A stretch of DNA of 64,000 nt from Polaromonas sp. GTDB lineage: Bacteria > Pseudomonadota > Gammaproteobacteria > Burkholderiales > Burkholderiaceae_C. Where the stretch lies: positions 1-64,000 of the forward strand of contig JAAFIP010000010.1 in NCBI GenBank assembly GCA_013297865.1. The letters run 5' to 3'. Both the position numbers and the translations under genes were made by a program. This document shows positions 26,620-35,283 of the stretch, in pieces. Position 1 is the first letter of the stretch. Each line of letters opens with the position of its first letter. The notes beneath the pieces are model-generated. The model was not told the origin of the DNA. It made no database searches and saw only the letters and a list, made by a program, of their open reading frames with translations.

Positions 26620-27159
26620 TCACATGGCTGTGATGCTCAAAAAATCTGTCTGACTGGACATGGCCTGCAAATTGATTTCCTGCCATTGCTTGCCAGCACG
26701 GTCGGTATACGTGCCTGCAAAGTAGGCCGGTGCATCTGCTGCGGTGTCTTCACGGGACACGAAATCCTGCGCATTGCGCAGACCGCTCAAGCGGTCGATC
26801 AAGATGGCGCAGTTCACTTCCAAAGCCGGGTTCAGCGCCACCAGACGGGCCTGCTCGCGGGCAGAGTCCGAACGGCGCACAGGCACCTGTCCTGTGACAA
26901 AGCTGGCAAAGTCCACCACTCCAAACAGCCCTCCGCGCAGGTTGGCTACACCCAGAAACCACTCACGTGTGTAGGGCACCGACTGCACTGCTGCCAGGGG
27001 GAAAATCTCGCCTGACTGCGCCAGTGGCAACAGCATGGAGCGCCCTGCTGCCTCCACCGCCAGCCAGCTGGCAGACACGCCTTCGGTGCGCGCCTGCTGC
27101 AGCCTGCCAGCAAGGCGGGTCTGCAAGTCTCTGAGCGCCTGACGGTTACGGGTGGCCAT
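26620..27159 (-). CDS. pilI: PilI, CheW-like coupling protein
   Basis: The 179-residue protein is a single CheW domain that would connect the receptor PilJ to the kinase ChpA. The central FLGVANLRGGLFGVVDFASF is the typical CheW core strand region, and NCAILIDRLSGL follows. The N-terminus has a helix with LRDLQTRLAGRLQQAR that is common in PilI. It lies between pilH (30 bp) and pilJ (75 bp) in the pil-chp operon. There is no sign of truncation. Confidence 0.93.
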   Translation of the reverse strand: MATRNRQALRDLQTRLAGRLQQARTEGVSASWLAVEAAGRSMLLPLAQSGEIFPLAAVQSVPYTREWFLGVANLRGGLFGVVDFASFVTGQVPVRRSDSAREQARLVALNPALEVNCAILIDRLSGLRNAQDFVSREDTAADAPAYFAGTYTDRAGKQWQEINLQAMSSQTDFLSITAM

Positions 27160-27188
27160 GTAGAAGTGTCTTTCCTGTGTGTCTTGGC

Positions 27189-27554
27189 TTAACCCAGGGC
27201 CTTGATTTTGGCCATCAGGTCGTTGGCATCCACAGGCTTGGTGACATAGTCACGCGCGCCCTGGCGCATGCCCCAGACACGGTCGGTTTCCTGGTTTTTG
27301 CTGGTACACATAATGATCGGCACATCGGCAAATTGCGGGTCACGCGAGATGGCACGTGTGAGCTGGAAACCGTTTTGGCCGGGCATCACCACGTCCATCA
27401 GGATCAAATCGGGCTTTTCTTCGGCCAGCTTGCGAAACGCGTCTTCAGCATTTTCGGCGCTGCGCACAGTGAAGCCGTTTTTGGTCAGCAAATCCGTCAT
27501 GAACATGATTTCGGTTTTGGAATCGTCAACGACGAGCACTTTCTGAATAGCCAT
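27189..27554 (-). CDS. pilH: PilH response regulator
   Basis: The 121-residue single-domain receiver starts IQKVLVVDDSKTE (acidic pocket), has the acceptor aspartate in LILMDVVMPGQNG near residue 53, and the conserved lysine in VTKPVDAND. It has no output domain, as for CheY-type proteins. In the Pil-Chp system PilH opposes or modulates PilG during pilus retraction. It begins two bases after the pilG stop codon. Confidence 0.93.
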   Translation of the reverse strand: MAIQKVLVVDDSKTEIMFMTDLLTKNGFTVRSAENAEDAFRKLAEEKPDLILMDVVMPGQNGFQLTRAISRDPQFADVPIIMCTSKNQETDRVWGMRQGARDYVTKPVDANDLMAKIKALG

Positions 27555-27556
27555 TT

Positions 27557-27952
27557 CTACACTCCTTGAACCGCGCTGCCAAACTGCAGGACGGCTTGTA
27601 ACAACTGATCTTTGGTAAAGGGCTTGGTCAGGTATTCCTGACTGCCCACCATGCGGCCACGTGCCTTGTCGAACACGCCATCTTTGGATGACAACATGAC
27701 GATCGGTGTGTTGGCAAATTTATCGTTGCGTTTGATGATGGCGCAGGTCTGGTATCCATCCAGTCGGGGCATCAAAATATCGCAAAATATCAAATGTGGC
27801 AAGTAATCGTTCACTTTCGACAGTGCGTCAAAACCATCCTCAGCCAGCATGACATCATGGCCACCTTGCTTGAGGAAGATTTCTGCACTGCGACGAATGG
27901 TGTTGCTGTCGTCAATGACCAGCACTTTGTATCCAGATGGGGCGGCACTCAA
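27557..27952 (-). CDS. pilG: PilG response regulator
   Basis: The 131-residue single-domain receiver starts YKVLVIDDSNTIRRSAE and has its acceptor aspartate in LIFCDILMPRLDG near residue 60. The lysine is in YLTKPFTKDQ. It is the first gene of the pil-chp operon. The motif DSNTIRRSAEIFLKQGGH is typical of PilG rather than PilH. Phosphorylated PilG promotes pilus extension in Pseudomonas. The start is taken at 27952; the region up to 28028 separates it from rubA. Confidence 0.93.
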   Translation of the reverse strand: MSAAPSGYKVLVIDDSNTIRRSAEIFLKQGGHDVMLAEDGFDALSKVNDYLPHLIFCDILMPRLDGYQTCAIIKRNDKFANTPIVMLSSKDGVFDKARGRMVGSQEYLTKPFTKDQLLQAVLQFGSAVQGV

Positions 27953-28028
27953 GGCTTGCTCCTAGGGCATGATGGCCAATAGATTTGCATGTGTACAGTT
28001 GTAACAGCGCGTATTCCTAAAGGGTAAC

Positions 28029-28211
28029 TCAAATTTGCACCATTTCAAAGTCTTCTTTGCGGGCCCCACACTCTGGACAGGTCCAGTTCATGGGCACGAG
28101 GGCCCATGCGGTACCTGGCGCGATGCCATGATCGGGCGCTCCGGTGGCTTCGTCATAGATCCAGCCACAAATCAAACACATCCAAGTTTTGTTGTTATCA
28201 CTCACGGTCAT
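28029..28211 (-). CDS. rubA: Rubredoxin
   Basis: This 60-residue electron carrier binds one iron through four cysteines in CLICGWIYDEATG near the N-terminus and CPECGARKEDF near the C-terminus. The length and the aromatic residues around the site (W, Y) are standard. It lies just upstream of pilG on the same strand, with 76 bp between, a common order in Burkholderiales. It is divergent from the thiD-like gene. Its electron partner is not in the window. Confidence 0.95.
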   Translation of the reverse strand: MTVSDNNKTWMCLICGWIYDEATGAPDHGIAPGTAWALVPMNWTCPECGARKEDFEMVQI

Positions 28212-28305
28212 TACGTTTTAAAGTCATTAGATAGAATGAGACCATTGTATCTACAGCAAGCCCGTTTTTGTACTTTTTGATCCGTTTTCGGCTTGTGCAC
28301 ACCCC

Positions 28306-29256
28306 ATGGCAAACCCCAGCCCAACCTCTGTATTTGACAGTCTGCTCCCCACTGAGCCTGATGAGCCCCAAGACGAAGACGCCACTGCCTGCGTGCTGAT
28401 TTTCAACGCCAGCGACCCCAGTGGCGCTATGGGTACAGCTGCTGACGTGCTGGCCGTGGCCTGCGTCGGTGCACATGCCCTGCCTGTGACTACAGGGGTG
28501 TATGCACGCGACACCAGCGAGATTCTGGAGTACTTTGCACTGGACGAAGACGCCGTGGAGAGCCAGGCGCGTGCGGTCCTGGAAGATGTCTCGGTGCAGA
28601 CCATCAAGGTCGGCTTTCTGGGCTCACCTGAGACGGTCAGTGTGGTGGCGCAGATCGCTGCAGACTACGACGGCGTGCCAGTCATTGCCTATATGCCCAG
28701 CCTGTCATGGTGGACCGACAGCGAGACCGATACCTATTTAGACGCCTTCACGGAGCTGATGATGCCCCAGGTTACAGTGTTGGTAGGAAACCACAGTACC
28801 CTGTGGCGCTGGCTGCTTCCAGACTGGAGCAGTGAGCGCAGTCCCAGTGCGCGCGACTTGGCCAAAGCCGCTGCAGGCTATGGTGTGCCCTACACCCTGG
28901 TAACGGGCATCCCACTGGCCGACCAGTTTATCGACAACGTCCTGGCGACGCCTGAGACGGTGCTGGGCGGCGAAAAGTTTGAGCGTTTTGAGGCGACCTT
29001 CATCGGCGCGGGCGAAACCCTCTCCGCTGCGCTGGCTGCCTTGCTGGCCAATGGCGATGACCTGGTGGCAGCAACGCACGAGGCCCTGGTGTTTCTGGAC
29101 CGCAGCCTGGATGCGGGCTTCAGACCCGGTATGGGCCATGTGATACCGGACCGCATGTTCTGGGCACAACCCGACGAGGAAGAAACACCACTGAGCGATG
29201 AAGAGATGCGGGTGCTGCAAACCCTGGACATGCCGACTTCCGATACCAAACACTAA
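28306..29256 (+). CDS. ThiD-like kinase homologue with altered active site
   Basis: The 316-residue protein is related to hydroxymethylpyrimidine (phosphate) kinase. The N-terminal [20 protein letters not shown] corresponds to the canonical DPSGGAGIQADL, but with changes. The catalytic loop reads [18 protein letters not shown] where canonical ThiD has GxGC; the cysteine is replaced by glutamate. An acidic N-terminal extension of about 25 residues and a C-terminal extension of about 40 are unusual. Activity on hydroxymethylpyrimidine is therefore doubtful. It is seven bases upstream of hemL and divergent from rubA, and is probably co-transcribed with hemL. Confidence 0.75.
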   Translation: MANPSPTSVFDSLLPTEPDEPQDEDATACVLIFNASDPSGAMGTAADVLAVACVGAHALPVTTGVYARDTSEILEYFALDEDAVESQARAVLEDVSVQTIKVGFLGSPETVSVVAQIAADYDGVPVIAYMPSLSWWTDSETDTYLDAFTELMMPQVTVLVGNHSTLWRWLLPDWSSERSPSARDLAKAAAGYGVPYTLVTGIPLADQFIDNVLATPETVLGGEKFERFEATFIGAGETLSAALAALLANGDDLVAATHEALVFLDRSLDAGFRPGMGHVIPDRMFWAQPDEEETPLSDEEMRVLQTLDMPTSDTKH

Positions 29257-29263
29257 AACCAAG

Positions 29264-30547
29264 ATGCTCACTGACCACAACCAAACCCTTTTCGCCCGCG
29301 CCCAAGCCGTGATCCCTGGCGGCGTAAATTCGCCTGTTCGTGCATTCAAAGCCGTCGGCGGCACGCCGCGCTTCGTGCAGCGTGCCCAGGGCGCTTATTT
29401 TTGGGATGCCAACGGCAAGCAGTACATCGACTACATCGGCTCCTGGGGCCCGATGATCCTGGGCCATGGCCATCCGGCCGTGGTGGAGGCTGTGCAAAAG
29501 GCTGTACTGGAAGGCTTTTCCTATGGCGCACCCACTGAGCGGGAGGTGGAACTGGCTGAAGAAATTTTGAAGCTCATGCCCTCGATGGAGATGGTGCGCC
29601 TGGTCAGCTCAGGCACCGAAGCGGGCATGAGCGCGATCCGCCTGGCGCGCGGCGCCACAGGGCGCAAGAAAATCATCAAATTCGAAGGCTGCTACCACGG
29701 CCACTCCGATGCGCTGCTGGTCAAGGCGGGCTCGGGCCTGGCTACCTTTGGAAACCCCAGCAGCGGCGGCGTGCCGCCCGAAGCAGTGCAGCACACCTTG
29801 GTGCTGGAGTTCAACAACATTCCCCAGCTGGAAGACTGCTTCGCACTGCATGGCAAAGACATCGCCTGCCTGATGGTGGAGGCTATTGCCGGCAATATGA
29901 ACTTCATCCGCTCCAGCGGCGCCTTTGCGCTGCGCTGCCGCCAGCTATGCTCTGAGCATGGTGCGCTGCTGGCCTACGACGAGGTGATGACGGGTTTCCG
30001 TGTGGGCCTGGGCGGGGCGCAGCAGGTGCTGGGCATCGTGCCCGATATGACTGTGCTGGGCAAAGTGATTGGCGGCGGCATGCCACTGGCGGCTTTTGGC
30101 GCCTCGCGCAAAGTGATGGAGCAGCTGGCGCCGCTGGGCCCCGTGTACCAGGCGGGCACCTTGAGCGGCAACCCGATTGCCACCGCCTGCGGCCTGGCGA
30201 CGCTCAAGGAAATTCAGAAGCCCGGTTTCTACGAGGCATTGTCGGCACGCACCCAGCAGTTGACTGACGGCTTGCGCAGCGCAGCGCTTGCTGCAGGAGT
30301 GCCCTGGAGCGCCGACTGCCAAGGCGGCATGTTCGGCTTTTTGCTGCTGCCCGAGCTGGCACAGAACTACGCCCAGGTGATGCGCAGCGACAGCGCACTG
30401 TTCAACAAATTTTTCCACGGCATGCTCGATCGCGGCGTGTATTTCGCACCCGCGCTGTATGAAGCGGGCTTTGTCAGCTCGGCGCATAGCGCGCAGGATG
30501 TTGAGCGCACGGTGCAGGCCGCAGCCGAGGTGTTTGCCACCCTGTAA
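29264..30547 (+). CDS. hemL: Glutamate-1-semialdehyde 2,1-aminomutase
   Basis: This 427-residue PLP enzyme makes 5-aminolevulinate, the first committed tetrapyrrole precursor, from glutamate-1-semialdehyde. It has the N-terminal [29 protein letters not shown] (cofactor phosphate binding), [16 protein letters not shown] and the PLP lysine in [10 protein letters not shown] near residue 266. The start at ATG 29264 has AAG-type Shine-Dalgarno bases only; an in-frame ATG at 29198 lies inside the preceding gene. Length is normal. It is probably co-transcribed with the thiD-like gene. Confidence 0.96.
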   Translation: MLTDHNQTLFARAQAVIPGGVNSPVRAFKAVGGTPRFVQRAQGAYFWDANGKQYIDYIGSWGPMILGHGHPAVVEAVQKAVLEGFSYGAPTEREVELAEEILKLMPSMEMVRLVSSGTEAGMSAIRLARGATGRKKIIKFEGCYHGHSDALLVKAGSGLATFGNPSSGGVPPEAVQHTLVLEFNNIPQLEDCFALHGKDIACLMVEAIAGNMNFIRSSGAFALRCRQLCSEHGALLAYDEVMTGFRVGLGGAQQVLGIVPDMTVLGKVIGGGMPLAAFGASRKVMEQLAPLGPVYQAGTLSGNPIATACGLATLKEIQKPGFYEALSARTQQLTDGLRSAALAAGVPWSADCQGGMFGFLLLPELAQNYAQVMRSDSALFNKFFHGMLDRGVYFAPALYEAGFVSSAHSAQDVERTVQAAAEVFATL

Positions 30548-30568
30548 ACTGGGTTATGGAGCCGTTTT

Positions 30569-30612
30569 GCTATCGATTAAATAGCTGCTCCCGCGATATT
30601 CTATTGGCCTGC
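30569..30612 (+). repeat. RF1 dispersed repeat, copy 4
   Basis: A GCTAT/ATAGC hairpin (30569-30585) precedes the full core GCTGCTCCCGCGATATTC and TATTGGCCTG. It lies between the convergent hemL and YkgJ genes. Confidence 0.88.
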
Positions 30613-30621
30613 AGCCTGTTT

Positions 30622-30918
30622 TTATACTATTTTTTCTGCTTGTTTAGCCTGATCTGGTGCACTGAGCTGCTCCAGTCTGCTCAGGAAAAATAGGGCTTCT
30701 TCACGCGTACTGCCGCACATCTCCAGCGAGGGAGCCAACGATAGGCAAACTGCAGGGCGGCTGGGTTGACCAAAGAGTTTGCAGCCCAGCGTGTCGTCCA
30801 GCTGCACACAGCGCACCCCGGCGGGCTTGCCCAAAGGCATGCCGGGAATGGCAGAGCTGATGGACGGCGCAATGCAACATGCGGCGCAGTGCGAGCGGCA
30901 GGCGAGTGAAGCGCTCAT
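30622..30918 (-). CDS. YkgJ-family cysteine cluster protein
   Basis: The 98-residue protein has CRSHCAACC near its N-terminus and further cysteines in GVRCVQLDD, LGCKLF, AVCLSL and MCG. This spacing resembles YkgJ proteins, proposed to bind zinc or an iron-sulfur cluster; the role is unknown. It is convergent with hemL. RF1 copies lie on both sides, 10 bp after its stop and about 100 bp before its start. No operon partner is evident. Confidence 0.8.
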   Translation of the reverse strand: MSASLACRSHCAACCIAPSISSAIPGMPLGKPAGVRCVQLDDTLGCKLFGQPSRPAVCLSLAPSLEMCGSTREEALFFLSRLEQLSAPDQAKQAEKIV

Positions 30919-31017
30919 CGCAGTGCCTGCTGTTGGCCCACAGCAAGCCTGTGTTGTGCACAGCCCTGAGAGCTGCGCAGCGCTGCAACTGTGCTTTTTA
31001 TCAACAAAATCGGCCTC

Positions 31018-31061
31018 CAGGCCAATAGAATATCGCGGGAGCAGCTATCAATAACATAGCT
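31018..31061 (-). repeat. RF1 dispersed repeat, copy 5
   Basis: The inverse core CAGGCCAATAGAATATCGCG and GGAGCAGCTAT is followed by a perfect six-pair hairpin, AGCTAT-7-ATAGCT. It lies between purH and the YkgJ gene. Confidence 0.88.
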
Positions 31062-31085
31062 ATTCATGGGGAACCAAGCAAGATC

Positions 31086-32660
31086 TCAATGCCTGAAATG
31101 CCGCACGCCACTGTAGACCATGGCGACGCCGCGCTCGTTGGCCGCATCGATCACTTCCTGGTCGCGCATGCTGCCTCCGGGCTGGATCACGCAGCTGGCA
31201 CCGGCATCCACCACGACATCCAGGCCATCGCGGAAGGGGAAAAATGCATCGCTAGCCACCGCGGTGCCTTGCAGGCTGAGCTTGGCATGCCCGGCCTTGA
31301 TGCTGGCGATACGCGCCGAGTCCAGACGGCTCATCTGCCCTGCACCCACGCCCATGGTCATGCCGTCTTTGCAAAACACGATGGCATTGCTCTTGACGTA
31401 TTTGGCTACTTTCCAGGCAAACAGCAGGTCTTGCAACTGCTGCGGCGTGGGCTGCAGCTGGGTGACCACTTTGAGGTCGGCCAGGCTGAGCTCATGGTTG
31501 TCTGCAGATTGGATCAACAGGCCCGAGCCTACGCGCTTGATATCCTGTGCATTGCGGCCCTGCGCCCAGGCAGTAGTGCCGCCCTTTTCTGGCAAGGCAA
31601 TCTGCAGGATGCGCACATTGGCCTTGGATTTAAACACTTCCAGCGCCTGTGGTGTGAAGCCCGGAGCCATCAGCACTTCCACAAACTGCTTTGAAATCTG
31701 TAGCGCTGCACGCTCGTCCAGCGTGCAGTTCAGCGCAATGATGCCTCCGAAAGCAGAAGTGGGATCGGTCTGGAATGCCTTGCTGTACGCCTCCAGTGCA
31801 TCGGCGCCCAAAGCCACGCCGCAGGGGTTGGCGTGCTTGACGATCACACAGGCAGGGCTGTCAAAGCTTTTGACACACTCCCAAGCCGCGTCGGCATCGG
31901 CAATATTGTTGTAGCTCAGCTCTTTGCCTTGCAACTGCTTGGCCGTCACCAGCGAGCCAGGGGCGGGGTATAAATCGCGGTAGAACGCAGCGCTCTGGTG
32001 CGGGTTCTCGCCGTAACGCAGGTCTTGCAGCTTGACAAAACGGCCATTGGACTGCGCCGGGAACTGCGCGCGGCTGCCGTCTTCATTGAGCGAGGACAGA
32101 TAGTCGCTGATGGCCGCGTCGTAGTTGCTGATGCGGTTGAACGCGGCCACAGACAGGGCAAACTTGGTTTTGCGCGACACACTGCCATGCGCCTTCATTT
32201 CGTCGATCACGCCTGCGTACTGCGACGCATCGGTCAGCACCGCGACATCTTTCCAGTTCTTGGCGGCGCTGCGCACCATGGCTGGGCCGCCGATATCGAT
32301 ATTCTCGATTGCATCTTCCAGGCTGCAGCCGGGCTTGGCCACGGTGGCTTCAAAAGGATAGAGATTCACCACCAGCAGGTCAATGGTGCCAATGGCGTGC
32401 TCCTTGAGCGCTGCCATGTGCTCTGGCACATCACGGCGCGCCAGCAAGCCGCCGTGCACCTTGGGATGCAGGGTCTTTACCCTGCCGTCCAGCATCTCCG
32501 GAAAGCCTGTCTCCTGCGCCACTTCGCTCACTGCCAGGCCAGCATCGGCCAGCAGCTTGGCGGTGCCCCCTGTGGAAATCAGTTGCACGCCCAAAGCCGC
32601 AAGCGCCTTGGCCAGCTCCACAACGCCGGTTTTGTCAGATACAGAAATCAATGCGCGCAT
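31086..32660 (-). CDS. purH: Bifunctional AICAR transformylase/IMP cyclohydrolase
   Basis: The 524-residue enzyme catalyses the last two steps of IMP synthesis. The N-terminal cyclohydrolase domain has [25 protein letters not shown] and [13 protein letters not shown]. The C-terminal transformylase domain has [14 protein letters not shown] (catalytic Lys-His) and ends with [17 protein letters not shown]. Length and motifs are typical. It follows fis by 48 bp on the same strand, the dusB-fis-purH order known from Burkholderiales; the ruvC gene often found next is absent here. Confidence 0.96.
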   Translation of the reverse strand: MRALISVSDKTGVVELAKALAALGVQLISTGGTAKLLADAGLAVSEVAQETGFPEMLDGRVKTLHPKVHGGLLARRDVPEHMAALKEHAIGTIDLLVVNLYPFEATVAKPGCSLEDAIENIDIGGPAMVRSAAKNWKDVAVLTDASQYAGVIDEMKAHGSVSRKTKFALSVAAFNRISNYDAAISDYLSSLNEDGSRAQFPAQSNGRFVKLQDLRYGENPHQSAAFYRDLYPAPGSLVTAKQLQGKELSYNNIADADAAWECVKSFDSPACVIVKHANPCGVALGADALEAYSKAFQTDPTSAFGGIIALNCTLDERAALQISKQFVEVLMAPGFTPQALEVFKSKANVRILQIALPEKGGTTAWAQGRNAQDIKRVGSGLLIQSADNHELSLADLKVVTQLQPTPQQLQDLLFAWKVAKYVKSNAIVFCKDGMTMGVGAGQMSRLDSARIASIKAGHAKLSLQGTAVASDAFFPFRDGLDVVVDAGASCVIQPGGSMRDQEVIDAANERGVAMVYSGVRHFRH

Positions 32661-32708
32661 GGCGGCTTCCTCAAAGTCAACAGGGGGATATACACAGTGA
32701 ACTGCGGT

Positions 32709-32942
32709 TTACAGCAAACCGTGTTCCAGCAATTTTTTGCGCAGCGTGTTGCGGTTCAGGCCCAGCCACTCGGCTGCTTTGGACTGGTTGTGATTGGCCT
32801 GGCGCATCACCACCTCCAGCATGGGCTTTTCCAATATGCCCACCATCATGTCGTACATACCGCTGGGCTCGGTGCCCTTGAGGTCCTTGAAGTAGGCCTC
32901 CAGGCTCTGACGTATGCACTCTTCGATTTGTTTTTTACTCAT
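32709..32942 (-). CDS. fis: Fis-family DNA-binding protein
   Basis: The 77-residue protein ends in the Fis helix-turn-helix, NHNQSKAAEWLGLNRNTLRKKL. The N-terminus has MSKKQIEECIRQSLEAYFKDL, the usual beginning in betaproteobacteria, where Fis is shorter than in E. coli (98). It bends DNA and influences rRNA promoters and recombination. The start overlaps the dusB stop by four bases (ATGA), so translation is coupled, as in the E. coli dusB-fis operon. Confidence 0.94.
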   Translation of the reverse strand: MSKKQIEECIRQSLEAYFKDLKGTEPSGMYDMMVGILEKPMLEVVMRQANHNQSKAAEWLGLNRNTLRKKLLEHGLL

Positions 32943-33994
32943 ACTGCTACTGCTTGTTCGTTGTTTGTCTCTTGGCTGGCGCTCTGCACGGGCAGCCTAT
33001 CCATCGTATCGGCTAAAACGTCAAAATACTGTGCAACTGCGCGCATTTGCTCTGTCGTATCTTCTATGGCGTTCATCATCTGCCTGAACGCTTCACCACC
33101 GGGCAATGCACGCACATACCAGCCAATGTGCTTGCGCGCAGTGCGCACGCCCATGACTTCGCCGTAGAGCGTGTAATGTTCCTGCAGGTGCGCAAGCAGC
33201 AAACGGCGCACTTCAGCCACCAAAGGCGGTGCCAGATGCTCGCCTGTGGCCAGGTAATGGGCTATTTCCCTGAAAATCCAGGGCCTGCCTTGCGCTGCCC
33301 GGCCTACCATCACAGCATCTGCACCCGTTGCCAGCAAAACAGCGCGCGCTTTTTCAGGGCTGGTGATATCCCCATTGGCCACCACAGGGATACGCAGCGC
33401 CGCTTTCACCGCAGCAATCGTGTCGTACTCGGCTGCGCCCTGGTAGCCCTGCTCTCGCGTGCGGCCATGGATGGTCAGCATCTGGATACCTGCGCTTTGC
33501 GCAGCCAACGCGATCGACAGCGCATTTTTATGCGACTGGCACCAGCCCGTGCGCATCTTCAAGGTGACTGGCACATGGTGTAGCTGGGCAGCCTTGACGA
33601 CGGCTTCAATGATTTCCAGCGCCAGGCCTTCGTCCTGCATCAGCGCGGAGCCTGCCCATTTATTACATACTTTTTTGGCCGGACAGCCCATGTTGATATC
33701 AATGATCTGGGCGCCATGGCCGATGTTGTAGGCCGTGGCTTCGGCCATCATCTGTGCATCGGTGCCGGCAATCTGCACCGCAATGGGCTGTGTCTCACCG
33801 TCGTGGTTGGCGCGGCGCGATGTCTTCAGGCTATGCCACAGGTCTTTGCGCGAGGTCACCATTTCGCTGACCGCATAGCCCGCACCCAGCGATTTGCACA
33901 GTTGGCGAAACGGCCTGTCTGTCACCCCGGCCATCGGCGCAGCAAACACATTGTTCGGCACGGTGATGGGGCCAATGGATACAGGGGACAACAT
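32939..33994 (-). CDS. dusB: tRNA-dihydrouridine synthase B
   Basis: The 351-residue flavoenzyme reduces uridine to dihydrouridine in the tRNA D-loop. It has the FMN-site MAGVTDRPFR near residue 20, the catalytic cysteine in GCPAKKVCNKWAGSALM, KMRTGW, and IHGRTREQGYQG. VVANGDI and MVGRAAQGRPWIF follow. It is first in the dusB-fis-purH order and divergent from yqaA with 67 bp between the start codons. The C-terminus is slightly longer than usual. Confidence 0.95.
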   Translation of the reverse strand: MLSPVSIGPITVPNNVFAAPMAGVTDRPFRQLCKSLGAGYAVSEMVTSRKDLWHSLKTSRRANHDGETQPIAVQIAGTDAQMMAEATAYNIGHGAQIIDINMGCPAKKVCNKWAGSALMQDEGLALEIIEAVVKAAQLHHVPVTLKMRTGWCQSHKNALSIALAAQSAGIQMLTIHGRTREQGYQGAAEYDTIAAVKAALRIPVVANGDITSPEKARAVLLATGADAVMVGRAAQGRPWIFREIAHYLATGEHLAPPLVAEVRRLLLAHLQEHYTLYGEVMGVRTARKHIGWYVRALPGGEAFRQMMNAIEDTTEQMRAVAQYFDVLADTMDRLPVQSASQETNNEQAVAV

Positions 33995-34061
33995 AGTGAA
34001 AGCAGGGAAATACGGTACAACTAAACTGCTGAAAAAAGAGGCATGAGTATACTCCTTCCGT

Positions 34062-34550
34062 ATGGCCGACTGGATAAATCAATTGCTACAAATGCTTGCG
34101 CTGCCGCAATATGGCCTGAGCACGGTATTTGTGGTGTCATTTATCTCAGCGACCCTGCTGCCGTTGGGCTCTGAGCCAGTGGTGTTTGGCTTGGTCAAAC
34201 TCAATCCCGAGCTGTTCTGGCCGGCCATCCTGGTAGCCACCGCTGGCAACACCCTGGGTGGCGCAGTGGACTGGTGGATGGGCTATGGCGCGCACCAGGT
34301 CGTCAATAAATACCAGGGGCACCCTACGCATATCAAAGCGCTGCAATGGCTGGAGCGCTTTGGCCCCAAGGCATGCCTGCTGTCTTGGCTGCCCGCAGTC
34401 GGCGATCCACTATGCGCAGTGGCAGGCTGGCTGAAATTCCCGTTCTGGCCCTGCCTGCTGTACATGGCGATTGGCAAATTCCTGCGCTACCTGACCATGA
34501 CTGCAGGGCTGTTGTGGTTCTTCCCTGGTGACTGGCAGCATTACTTCTAG
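34062..34550 (+). CDS. yqaA: YqaA-family membrane protein
   Basis: The 162-residue protein has about four hydrophobic spans. FISATLLPLGSEPVV near residue 27, GNTLGGAVDWWMG and LSWLPAVGDPLCAVAGWL are the conserved YqaA positions. The family is related to DedA/SNARE-associated proteins; its function is unsettled, possibly lipid or ion transport. It is divergent from dusB and convergent with the H1-like gene. Confidence 0.9.
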   Translation: MADWINQLLQMLALPQYGLSTVFVVSFISATLLPLGSEPVVFGLVKLNPELFWPAILVATAGNTLGGAVDWWMGYGAHQVVNKYQGHPTHIKALQWLERFGPKACLLSWLPAVGDPLCAVAGWLKFPFWPCLLYMAIGKFLRYLTMTAGLLWFFPGDWQHYF

Positions 34551-34603
34551 TCTGTTGTCTGCGCCTGGCCTCTCAATTGTCCAGCCATTGTCCTCAGGCA
34601 TGG

Positions 34604-34633
34604 AAAAAGCCCAAAGCCTTGCGACTTTGGGCT
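34604..34633 (-). terminator. Intrinsic terminator of the H1-like gene
   Basis: AGCCCAAAG (34608-34616) and CTTTGGGCT (34625-34633) form a perfect nine-pair stem. On the minus strand it is followed by a run of five T (34604-34608). It lies 22 bases beyond the stop codon at 34655. Confidence 0.8.
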
Positions 34634-34654
34634 GATTGACATGCGTCAAGCGGT

Positions 34655-35095
34655 TTAAGGCTTGCTCGCTGTCGGGAAAGGCCATGCGGCCTGCGGGTTC
34701 AGAGTGGTCTGAGCAGCAGGGGCAGCGACAGCGGGTGCTTTCGCAGCTTTGGCAGCAGGCTTTTTCGCTGCTTTCTTCGCAGCAGGCTTTTTAGCTACTT
34801 TTTTTTTAGCGGCTTTTTTGGCAGCAGGCTTCTTAGCCGCCGCCTTTTTCGCTGGCTTCTTAGCCGCAGCTTTTTTCGCTGCTGGCTTCTTAGCCGCTAC
34901 TTTTTTCGCTGCTGGCTTTTTCGCTGCAGCTTTTTTCGCTACTTTTTTAGCAGCGGGCTTCTTAGCAGCAGCTTTTTTCGCTGCTGGCTTCTTAGCAGCA
35001 GCCTTTTTTGCTGCTGGTTTCTTGGCAGCAGCTTTCTTCGCTGCTGGTTTCTTTGCTGCGGCTTTTTTAGCCGGTGCTTTTTTCGCAGTTGCCAT
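34655..35095 (-). CDS. Histone H1-like Lys/Ala/Pro-rich protein
   Basis: The 146-residue protein is mostly tandem AAKKPAAKKAAAKK-type units. It starts MATAKKAPAKKAAAK and ends in a short non-repetitive tail, QTTLNPQAAWPF. It resembles the C-terminal domain of histone H1, AlgP and the bacterial H1-like nucleoid proteins, which bind DNA nonspecifically. The ATG at 35095 has AGGAG at seven bases and is preferred over the one at 35101, whose spacing is only one base. Repeat number is prone to slippage. It is flanked by an intrinsic terminator. Confidence 0.88.
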   Translation of the reverse strand: MATAKKAPAKKAAAKKPAAKKAAAKKPAAKKAAAKKPAAKKAAAKKPAAKKVAKKAAAKKPAAKKVAAKKPAAKKAAAKKPAKKAAAKKPAAKKAAKKKVAKKPAAKKAAKKPAAKAAKAPAVAAPAAQTTLNPQAAWPFPTASKP

Positions 35096-35165
35096 TTTCA
35101 TTCTCCTAGATCTAGTTGAGATTTCAACTTGGAATGCACTCTAAGCATGTTGGACGCTTAAAGCG

Positions 35166-35202
35166 ATTCAGCGCGTTGGACAAAATGCCCAGCGCGCTGA
35201 AT
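35166..35202. repeat. Hairpin upstream of the H1-like gene
   Basis: ATTCAGCGCG (35166-35175) and CGCGCTGAAT (35193-35202) form a perfect ten-pair stem with a 17-base loop. It lies in the 188 bp gap between nrdB and the H1-like gene and could be an operator or leader structure. Confidence 0.5.
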
Positions 35203-35210
35203 GGGGGAAC

Positions 35211-35252
35211 AAACCTCCATGCCACACTCTTTGGCGTGGTGATGGGGGTTTG
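35211..35252 (-). terminator. Possible terminator hairpin after nrdB
   Basis: AAACCTCCATGCCAC and GTGGTGATGGGGGTTT pair with small bulges around a ten-base loop. It lies 32 bases past the nrdB stop codon in the direction of transcription. No clear T-run follows, so termination is not certain. Confidence 0.45.
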
Positions 35253-35283
35253 GAATTTCGTCTGACTTATCATGTAGCTGGGT

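Noticed and set aside
30569-30612. RF1 copies as intrinsic terminators
   Set aside because: They often lie between convergent genes, but the stems are only five to seven A/T-rich pairs and no consistent T-run follows.
34749-35144. Phe/Ala-rich plus-strand frame of 131 codons
   Set aside because: It is the complement of the Lys/Ala repeats of the H1-like gene.
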